Positions 56,590 to 64,000 of a stretch of 64,000 nt of DNA are shown one piece after another (within the stretch, counting starts at the first letter, position 1; each line of letters starts with the position of its first letter). A model generated the notes under the pieces. That model searched no databases. It had not been told where the DNA came from and saw only the letters and a program-made list of their open reading frames with translations. Source of the DNA: Entoloma clypeatum (Eukaryota > Basidiomycota > Agaricomycetes > Agaricales > Entolomataceae); the NCBI GenBank assembly GCA_963565915.1, contig OY751487.1:3038001-3102000 (forward strand), in the 5' to 3' direction. Position numbers and translations under genes: made by a program.

Positions 56590-56877
56590 CTAGTAGTCGG
56601 TTATCAGTACTAGCGATGTAGGCCATCGTAGGCAATTGGGTTGAACGTGGTCATCAATAAAGTCTACAGATTGGCCAAAGAATTAGAGAGGTTAAAGGGA
56701 ATATGTGGATGGACTGACTGACCTTCCTCCCCTTCCTCCTCTTCCTCCTCTTTCTCCTCCTCCCCATCCACCTCAGCCTCGAGATCAAGGAACTGACGAA
56801 CATGGTCATAAGCCTACCAAATCAAAGTCAAATAAAATATGGAAGGCGATTCACGGATAACTTACAGGACGGCTCAT
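56590..56877 (-). pseudogene. Spt5-like N-terminal exons, inverted
   Basis: Three short exons on the minus strand: MSRP (56877-56866, donor GTAAGT), then AYDHVRQFLDLEAEVDGEEE continuing with a glutamate run (56813-56723, donor GTCAGT), then DFIDDHVQPN (from 56663) to a TAG at 56590. The pattern FLDLEAEVD, acidic run, DFIDD is typical of the acidic N-terminus of Spt5-like proteins. Splice phases agree across both introns. It is oriented away from the NGN/KOW gene that starts at 57315, so an inversion inside the element or a second, truncated copy are both possible. Confidence 0.65.
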
Positions 56878-57314
56878 GTTCTTGAGGCTGAGTTGACGAA
56901 TCTAGGGGGGCATATATTTAGCATAGTTCGGTATCTTTTGGGGAATGGGGAATTGAGAACGACGTAAAATAAACGCTCCGTTGGGATGTGTGGATATTGT
57001 AGGGACCTAGTGTGACATATGCCGGAGACGCCGACGCGTGAAGACATGTCCTAAAGGCGGCGGCAGAGTGTCGCCTCTTGGTCGCCTTGCACTTTCTTTC
57101 GTATTATAGACACCCATACAAGGGCTTATTGACTTATTATTTAGATAATGTACTACACTACTTCATAACTACTAAAGAAAAGAAGGGACTTACGGGTGGA
57201 TGGGGAGATGGTGGGGGTACAGAAGCAAGAGAGAAGGCATGCAAAAGCGCTGCTGAGTTGGCTGACATACATGAGTAATTGATTACAGAGACAGATGAAG
57301 ACCAGCCTCTCGCT
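56878..57314. other. hAT-3 interior, no gene assigned
   Basis: Between the inverted N-terminal exons and the Spt5-like gene. A 66-codon frame at 57078 has no domain. Confidence 0.45.
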
Positions 57315-59950
57315 ATGCCGGCCCAGTGTCAACTCCGCTGGCCCTCTCCTAAGGATTGGGGGCTATGGCACATCAAGTGTCGGGTAAGTTTTAGTCCATC
57401 GACTTATTTCTCTCCTAGTTTTTACGGATTCTATTAGCACGGTGTCAAGGAAGAGGCTGTCTTTGTACTCCTACAACTAGCAAGACCCTGGCACAAAATC
57501 CATGCAGCCTTCATGTCTTCTGAGCACGGATGCATCTACGTCAAAGCGATCATGAACCTGGAGCTTCAACACCTCCTGAGGTATACCCCTGGCATCATCC
57601 TCCGCCCCCCCGGTCGTCCCATCAAACTCTTCATTCCTCCCAATGATCGCCCGGCCACACTCACCATTACCACTCGCCCTGCAGATAGCCTGAAGGTTGG
57701 AGATTGGGCATGCATAACACAGGGACCTTATCAAGGCGACATTGGTCTCGTAACAGTGGTGGGGGGGTGGATAAAGCTCCTTGTCATGCCTCGCCTACGG
57801 CCACCTTTTTTCTCCCAGGATTTGTCCAAGCGCAAGCGCAAGTGTCCTGTACCCCCTCCTCCTCCCACCCCCATGCTTTTCGACCCCATCCAGTTCGCAG
57901 AGTCTCATGGGGTAGAGCTGACGCAAACTGGAGAAGATTTGTACCAATACCGAACATTTTATTTTGAACATGGACTCCTACTCAAGGACTTCGATTGTGG
58001 CACTATCTCGTCAAACGTAGTCTTCATGCCATTCTTCCTTGCCTCCCTCCTGCATCAGTGCAGCCATCCTAAGATAATAGCTGCTATGTTTCCTCCCCCG
58101 CGCGAGTGGGAATTTTTCGAAGGGGAAGAGGTAGATATTGTCGCTTCCTCAGATGATCTTGCAGAAAAGGCACATGTTGGGAAGAATGGCATAATCAAGG
58201 GGCTCGATGTTTGACATCTCGAAGTGGAACTCGCCACCGGAGAAGGTCACGTCTGCGTTCCTTGGGATGCTGCGCGTAAGCGACATAAAGTTGGCAAGTA
58301 CGTTCAGGTCAGCCACGGTCCTCAGCAAGGGCGTTTTGGATGGGTTGTCAGCGCTTGGGATGGCGAACTTGAGTGCACCGAGGAGCGTCCACCGCCTCCC
58401 GGCATTGAAGACTCACAGTTTGTTCCACGGGTTGAGGTAAGATCCACTGTTCCCCAAACTCATCTACATACTTATCCTATTCAACAGAAATTCACCATCC
58501 ACGTCAACAGCGCCAAGAAGACTGATGTGCCCTATTACCACTCCGCCAAGCGACCCAGTGTCTTCGACAAACTTTGCCCAGACCTTCCTCAGCTGGAGTC
58601 GGCATCAGAAGACAAAGTCCCGCTACGAGTTCCTTGGAGGAAGCTCGAGGTGGTAATTGTTGGAAATGGGGAGCTGAAGGGCAGGACAGGCACCGTACGC
58701 AACGTCTACATCAACAGAGGCACTGCAAGCGGCCTCAAGATCAATGTTGAGCTCAATACCTACAGCGGGAGCCATTCATTCAACTGAAGGCAGTTAGATT
58801 ATGACCATGTCGTTGAACGGAGGTTTGCCATGCCCTGCTTTTATTTTCTTCATTCATTTAATTTAATTCATATAGGAGTAAAATTCAGCTATTCGATTAC
58901 AGGCGCCCCGATGACAAACGTTTCCAACCTCTCCCCCGTCCTCGCAGGCTCATGCATTCGGGAAACATCAGAATCATAGATCCATCCAGTGGCAGAACAC
59001 CAATGCCTGCTCTGGATCAAATCTCGCTTTCGCCAGCTTGGGACCCTTCGTCGCGCACGCCCGGGAATCCCTACGCCGGGCAATCTGAGGGTGAAGGTCA
59101 CATTGCCTCTGCCTCCTATGATACGACCCGTCGCCCCGCGAAGGACTATGATGGTGCCATCAGCCCAACTTGGAATCCCTATGCCAAGGAACCCAATTGG
59201 GGAGGCAAAGGTCGGATTGCCTCCGCCTCGTATAACACGGACCATCCCCCCGCGAACGACTATGACGGCGCCATCAGCCCAACTTGGAATCCCTATGCCA
59301 AGGAACCCAATTGGGGAGGCAAAGGTCAGATTGCCTCCGCCTCGTATAACACGGACCATCCCCCCGCGAACGACTATGACGGCGCCATCAGCCCAACTTG
59401 GAATCCCTACGCCAAGGAACCCAGTTGGGGAGGCAGAGATCGGATTGCCTCCACCTCGTATAACACGACCCGTCCCTCCACAAACGATGCCGTCAACCCA
59501 CCTGCACCTGCACCTCCAAGCCACATTCTCCTTGACCCACGGCTTGAGAACATCAAGGTCACAGCAAAGGTGACAAGCGCAAGCCACACTAAGAAGTCCA
59601 TGACTGTGTGGGGCACAGTCCTGGGTGGCGTCCGAAGGATTGTTTACTCTTCAAACAAAGTGCTGCAGGATATAACGATGGCACAAGTGGTACTCGAAGC
59701 CCCCAGTCCTACGCGTACTGATTCCCTTCTCGTTGTTATCAGTGGAGAGAACATTGGGACCTTTGTACGTCGGGTTACCCATGAAGGACATGGACCTACC
59801 AGCCTTGCCATTTGCAGAGTTGTGACCCGGGAAGAGGGCTCCAGGGACACGGTCACTTCGACGACGTTGAAACTGCGGCCCGAGGATCTTGCACTGGTTG
59901 TGGAGACGGCAGAGCAAAAAAAAATTGAATCAAGATATACTGAAGGATGA
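57315..59950 (+). pseudogene. Spt5-like transcription elongation factor homologue carried by hAT-3
   Basis: Spt5 with Spt4 binds RNA polymerase II and controls elongation. Here exon 1 (ATG 57315) gives DWGLWHIKCR and is spliced (GTAAGT at 57384, acceptor before 57438) to HGVKEEAVFVLLQL...IHAAFMSSEHGCIYVKA, an NGN domain. KOW-type segments follow: VGDWACITQGPYQGDIGLVTVV (57695), VGKNGIIKG (58176), VGKYVQVSHGPQQGRFGWVV (58290) and GNGELKGRTGTVRNV (58668). Then SPAWDPSSRTPG and three 38-aa repeats with SPTWNPYAKEP resemble the Spt5 C-terminal repeats, and a last KOW-like domain begins LLDPRLENIKV (59530-59920). An in-frame TGA at 58212 (arginine likely) and a break near 58785, before an intron, suggest one damaged copy. 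It lies wholly inside the hAT-3 termini. Confidence 0.85.
59100..59475 (+). repeat. 114-bp tandem repeats encoding the C-terminal repeat of the Spt5-like protein
   Basis: Three units of 114 bp start at 59162, 59276 and 59390 (AGCCCAACTTGGAATCCCTA). Units two and three are almost identical. A fourth, diverged half-unit precedes them. Confidence 0.88.
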
Positions 59951-60422
59951 GCGTGCATCTGTAAGAAAATGTTGCTGAGGTAGGTATTCACATTGTCTTC
60001 GAACATTTTCACAAGCTAATCAACTCAGTAATTTGCTTTTAGATCTATTCGTCCACGACACTGACATGTAGGGGAGCAACCACCAAACTGACCATGACAC
60101 TCCTTCTGGAAACGGGGTTGGGTAGTGATGCGTGATAGCTGCGCGGGAGTGATGGTACCTTCGGATTCTGCTCTCGCATATCTTACTGGTCCCTATTGTA
60201 ATTGTCAGATTCAATGGATGATGTTTTATTGTTTCTCTCATCTGCCTGTCACAATTCCTGCCTTTGCCCACTGGGAGCCGGCTCGAGCCGGCTTCCGAGC
60301 CGGAGCCGGAGCTTCAATCAGCTCGGCTCTGATGAGAATTTGCCTTCCACGGCTCGGCTACGGCTCCCCGATGGCTTGGCTCCGGCTCTAGCCGGCTCGG
60401 AGCCTGAGCCGCGGCAACACTA
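59951..60422 (-). repeat. hAT-3 right end with subterminal repeats
   Basis: No gene. From 60275 GAGCCGG/AGCCGGCT motifs accumulate, ending CCGCGGCAACACTA at 60422, the complement of the left terminus. Confidence 0.85.
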
Positions 60423-60430
60423 ACATCGTC
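60423..60430. repeat. Target-site duplication of hAT-3, right copy
   Basis: ACATCGTC, identical to 52887-52894. Confidence 0.95.
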
Positions 60431-60577
60431 TTCGTCCAAGCTAAAGTCGTACGAGGCCTCAGAGTGAGGTGGATCAAGTGGCATGGAAGCTGGAAGGTAT
60501 TTAAAAAGCATTGCAAGATGGTTGATTGATGTGTAGATGTTGGGAGGAACAGATGTCAGTGCTGAAGTTGTGGAGGC
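60431..60577 (-). pseudogene. Unknown host ORF, 5' part (split by hAT-3)
   Basis: Starts MASTTSALTSVPPNIYTSIN and runs to FSLDEDD at the insertion site. The rest is at 52721-52886. The family is not recognised; an acidic end and no transmembrane segment are all I can say. The start is chosen because it is the first ATG of the frame. Confidence 0.6.
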
Positions 60578-60923
60578 CATTCTGGTTGACGTCGAGAGGC
60601 GTAGTTTGCAGGACAGTGCAGTTCAAAGTAGAATTTCGACAAAATTTCAACAATAATAACATTGCTTGATACATCCACTAGTAATGTTCGCAAATTATGA
60701 CTGCCGGCGAATCCCTCCCCGACGGTTGCCTATTTTGGCATCCGTAATGCCTAACGCGACCTCGGTTGCTAACACCAGTCATTTACGGAACGTAACGCAC
60801 CCAGACCCCGTTGCCACCATTCATTTGGCCACAGTAAACAAAGTATCACATGGACATGCTCTTTTTGACTTGACACAGCCACACTGACCTTTGGGTGAGG
60901 CATAGTCATCATAAGCTGTTATT
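60578..60923. other. Intergenic region
   Basis: No domain-bearing frame seen; presumably holds the 3' end of the D-lactate dehydrogenase transcript and the upstream region of the split ORF. Confidence 0.5.
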
Positions 60924-63297
60924 TTAATCAGTGTATGTAGTCTTGGAGGGATTTCGCTTGTCAGGATATAACTTTGGCTCAGGCTGAGTATGAAGAAAAG
61001 TTGGAATACCAGTGGTGTCTCACCTTTCCTGGATTCATCAGATTCAAAGGATCAATAACTGATTTAATGGTTCTCATTAATTCAACTGTCCCCTCTCCGA
61101 GTTCATCGATGAGGTAGTCTTTCTTTCCAACACCGATTCCATGCTCTCCAGAACCTGTCAAGGAGTCAAGGGAGTGGAAAGAAAACAGCGGCTAGACCTG
61201 GACTTACATGTTCCGTCAAGTGCTATCGCTCGGCGCACGAGACGATGGACGGCCTCGGCCACCGATTTGAGCTCGTCGTCGTTATGGAAAAGGATTAAGG
61301 CATGAAAATTACCATCTCCTACATGGCCAACGATTGTGCTCCGTAAACCTGCATCCACAAGGTCTTTTTTTGTTTCCAGGACGAGTTGGGGCAAACGCGA
61401 TATCGGAACGCTCGAGGAAGCATCATGCAACTTGATTTATCATGAAAATAGTCGTCAGTCTTACCACACATCTGTTGTCCAACAACGACTCCCTGGATTT
61501 GCTGCCATCGTTGACGTCAACGCAAATTTGCGATTTTGCCACAAGTTCTGGGCGTCTTCCTCCGTAGAGGTAACTTCGAAACGTGTACTCCCATGTGCCT
61601 CAACAATGGTCTGGATAGCCCTGAAGGTCTTTCGACTGGAAGTCGGATCGCCTTGAATTTTGAAAAAGAGGGTGTCTTCAATAGGATAGCGATGGTCCAC
61701 GAAACCTGCGATATTGATTGACTCCATCACTAAAAAGCAGTTCATATCACTGGAGTGGAGCGATAAGGTAAATACTAACTGCGGTCGTCAAGTAACTCGA
61801 CACATTCTGTCCTGCGGTGTAAACAGAGACTGATGGCGAAATATATATATAAAAACCCACGAATGTGAGGGCCGTCAGGGGAGCTGAGAATCTCTTGCAC
61901 TGCCCTAATAGCGCATTCTACGTTACGGAACTGAGCCACCGCGACGTTGGTGGGAAGAATAGGAGCCAAACGAAGGGTTGCTAGGGCAGATCAGGATAGA
62001 GCATCCAGATAGACTGGAAAACCAAATTGACCTTCTGTGACAATGCCTAACGTTCCTTCAGCGCCGATGAATAACTTGGTTGTATCGAAACCAGTTGCGG
62101 ATTTTCGGGCTCTTCTGCGTGTCTTGATGACTTCGCCATTGGGGAGAACAACAGTCTGGACGACGATGAGACGGTAGGAGAGTGTAGGATGAAAGAAGGC
62201 TGACGACGTTGAGAAACCACTCCCCTCGAGCAGTCCCGTATCGGACGGCGTTTGCTTAATGCGTAAACATTAGTCAGACAGCTGTCGGAAAACGAACAAG
62301 AAGAAGACTGACTTCCGCTACACCCTGTGCCTATCATTCCGCCAATAGTCTATCAATGTGAGTCGATTGAGATGCTGTGTTATCCCTTGATGAAGACTCA
62401 CAGCACCCGGCCCGGGATCCAGCTATGATACATATGTGAGCGGTACAATGTGGGAAAAGCAAGGAATATTCACAGGGAAGAAAAGAGGAATTCCTTTTTG
62501 CTTTAAAGTCTCGTTGATGTCTTCCCAGCGAGCTCCAGATTGGCAAATCAAATCGGAGTCAGCGACTTTGGACGTTTTCGATCAGTGAATGTGAGATAAG
62601 AAGACAGACAGCGCATCCCACCGTTAATCTTGAGAATTCGGTCCATTCCAGACATGTCCAAGCAAATGCTACCTGATGGGTGCTGATGAGGAATTCAGCA
62701 TCAGATTTGCGAGGCGGGAGGATTAAACTGTCACGCCTGAAGTATGACCCTCGAGACTTGTGGCACCGCCGTAAGCGACAACGGGAAGCTTATATTTGCG
62801 AGAGATGTTGACGACTTTGACCACGTCGGATGTTTGCATGGGGCGGACCTATGACCAGTGAGAAAGATGTATATTCCATGGTTTTTCGCATCGACTTACG
62901 ATAACGGAATGTGGAGATGTAGGGTGATAAGAATTTTCAGAAAAGCCATAAGTGCGTAATGCATCTGGGTCGGTGGTGACGTCATTTGGATTAGGAAAGG
63001 CTTCGCGTAAGTCTTTGAGAGCGAGCTGTATTTCTTTGTAGGATCCATATGGTTGTATTTCTGCCGGTACCTGTTACAAGATGTCGCGGGTGTTTAGGAC
63101 ACTCAATGAAGGTACGTTGGGATACGCACGAATAGATAGGAGTCGATGGCTTTGGCGACTCCGAAGATGCATACGGCATAGAATAGAGACTTTGTTGCAG
63201 GTGACCATGAGGGATGTCCGATAGGAGGAGGAGGAGGAGGAGGAGGAGGAGGTCGGGGACGATGAAAACGATATCGTGACAGAGATCTCTTGAGCAT
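60924..63297 (-). CDS. D-lactate dehydrogenase (FAD-linked, mitochondrial)
   Basis: Oxidises D-lactate to pyruvate, passing electrons to cytochrome c; an inner-membrane mitochondrial flavoprotein of the FAD-binding oxidase/VAO type. The start [14 protein letters not shown] (ATG 63297) looks like a mitochondrial leader, followed by a ten-proline run and a hydrophobic segment ([15 protein letters not shown]). FAD-domain motifs follow: [44 protein letters not shown] and [16 protein letters not shown]. The cap domain and C-terminus follow: [28 protein letters not shown] and the spliced end [15 protein letters not shown] with TAA at 60924. About a dozen short exons, including one of 21 nt at 62402-62422. 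It is the clearest ordinary host gene in the window and appears intact. Confidence 0.93.
62402..62422 (-). other. 21-nt microexon of the D-lactate dehydrogenase gene
   Basis: Encodes LDPGPGA, bordered by TATCATAG before and GTGAGT after, between the exon ending LFFP (62474) and the exon starting TIGGMIG (62349). Phase is kept on both sides. Confidence 0.82.
63222..63250 (-). repeat. (GGA)n microsatellite coding polyproline
   Basis: About ten GGA triplets on the plus strand, read as CCT/CCC proline codons near the start of the dehydrogenase. Its length is likely to vary between strains. Confidence 0.85.
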
Positions 63298-63428
63298 TGT
63301 ATGTACTTGTTTGTTTTTCCTTGGACAAAATGTCCTGATAAGGAAACACGTACAGTTTGCCACTGCCCGTCTGAAATGGCAGACAAATCCGCGGAATTCT
63401 TGGTGGAAGACCGCGTCGCACAACTCGA

Positions 63429-64000
63429 GTGAGTTCATCATCATCCGACTCCTCTTCGATTGTCCTCAATGTACGCAGGGCCATCTCAGAACGTCGGAAT
63501 GCACTCCTTCGCCAAATGCATCAGATGATACGACGTAGGAATGGTGTAGGCGCTCTTCTTACCCTTGAGCATGAGGATCACGATGACCTCGCCCTGTTCT
63601 TGAAACGTTTTCGCATCACTCTACCCGAGTACGTCTTCCTCTGAGCATTTGTTCCCCTTCTGTCGCAGATCTTCCTTCATTAGCACTGAGTCTGGCAGTA
63701 TAACAACCCTCCACCAGAGCGAGCTATACAGCCCGTCTTCACCAGTTCCAACACCTCAACTAATTATGTTGAGCGGAGATTCACCGCGAGTGCCTCATAA
63801 GACATCATTGACGTCAAATGATTCCGTTCAGTTGATGCAAGAAAAATCTCCAACTCCTGCAGATTCGGTTGTTCCATCCCCGCTCAGTCAACAATCGGAT
63901 GAAGAACATGACGAACTTGATCTTTTCAGGGAAATTCAAAGTTCCTCAAGACCTAAGGCCACCGGAGTACCCCCGTCACACCTCCAAAGACATATCCTTC
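63429..64000 (+). CDS. Unrecognised host gene, 5' part (runs off the window)
   Basis: A plus-strand frame with ALLTLEHEDHDDLALFLKRFRITLPE is spliced (GTACGT at about 63629, acceptor CTGTCGCAG near 63669) to an open frame rich in Ser, Pro, Thr and acid residues (SSFISTESGSITTLHQSE to SSSRPKATGVPPSHLQRHI) that continues past 64000. The start is uncertain: the frame is open from 63429, and the first ATG is near 63518 (MHQMIRRRNGVG). The low-complexity acidic/serine composition suggests a disordered regulatory or nuclear protein. It is divergent from the dehydrogenase, with starts about 130-220 bp apart, so the two may share a promoter region. Confidence 0.6.

Larger units (their letters stand above)
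52895..60422 (-). mobile_element. hAT-3: autonomous-looking hAT element carrying a Spt5-like gene
   Basis: A 7528-bp element with termini TAGTGTTGCCGCG(A/G)CTC and a perfect 8-bp duplication. Both ends carry subterminal AGCCGGCT/AGCCAAGCT-type repeats (52905-53040 and 60275-60410), the kind of sites hAT transposases bind. Inside are a multi-exon hAT transposase on the minus strand and a Spt5-like gene on the plus strand, plus inverted Spt5 N-terminal exons between them. The strand given is that of the transposase. No other insertion breaks it, although the Spt5-like gene has at least one stop. Confidence 0.93.

Noticed and set aside
60666..60887. 73-codon plus-strand ORF
   Set aside because: Short, no domain, lies in intergenic DNA; a chance frame is likely.
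63074..63484. 136-codon minus-strand ORF starting MALRTLRTIEEESDDDE
   Set aside because: Overlaps the dehydrogenase start in another frame; the frame with the mitochondrial leader and the splice to the FAD domain is the convincing one.
1..64000. tRNA or rRNA genes
   Set aside because: I scanned for cloverleaf and rRNA core motifs by eye and saw none; a covariance-model search would be needed to be sure.

Overview
The window looks like nuclear DNA of a basidiomycete fungus, most likely a mushroom-forming agaricomycete. The grounds are introns of about 50-60 bp with GT..AG ends, chromodomain Ty3/gypsy elements beside Ty1/copia and hAT elements, and relics of DDE-endonuclease and Plavaka/KDZ-type repeated genes that I know from mushroom genomes. 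Most of the 64 kb is transposon inside transposon. Ordinary host genes appear only at the right edge: a D-lactate dehydrogenase (60924-63297, minus) and the start of an unrecognised plus-strand gene (about 63429 to the end).

Layout, left to right. 376-21479 is an old minus-strand chromovirus (Ty3-1) cut by two hAT elements. hAT-1 (3030-16999, 8-bp target duplication AAAGTGAT) lies in pol and hAT-2 (18103-20770) lies in gag. Inside hAT-1 sits Copia-1 (3420-14998). Inside Copia-1 sits Copia-2 (6672-12456), which has 310-bp LTRs that look identical and one uninterrupted 1575-codon gag-pol gene. Copia-3 (21480-25387) cuts the 5' end of Ty3-1 and is itself cut by a second chromovirus, Ty3-2 (25388-33326). 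Ty3-2 carries an extra small ORF between pol and the 3' LTR, present twice because two related elements are fused in the middle. 33327-41966 holds a third chromovirus (Ty3-3). Its 5' 2.36 kb is repeated as an inverted copy on the other side of a 200-base assembly gap. A relic of a Plavaka/KDZ-like gene follows at 42052-43928. A DDE-endonuclease gene (44944-52462, minus) is split by a complete but decayed chromovirus, Ty3-4 (45291-51409, duplication CTGCT).

The most interesting object is hAT-3 (52895-60422). It has a perfect 8-bp duplication (ACATCGTC) and TAGTGTTGCCGCG inverted termini. It carries a multi-exon hAT transposase on the minus strand and, inside the same termini, a Spt5-like protein on the plus strand with NGN domain, KOW segments and a Trp/Pro C-terminal repeat. 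The acidic N-terminal exons of such a protein lie beside it in the opposite orientation. hAT-3 itself splits an unknown host ORF.

Three threads cross the window. First, both chromovirus lineages appear to prime reverse transcription from their own RNA 5' end: 10-11 nt just downstream of the predicted transcription start are exactly complementary to the primer site after the LTR, with different sequences in the two lineages. Second, nearly every premature stop I could compare with a sister copy is a C-to-T type change, mostly CGA to TGA. Third, several joins (31745/31750, the gap-centred palindrome, Ty3-2 and Ty3-3 without matching target duplications) point either to recombination between elements or to misassembly.
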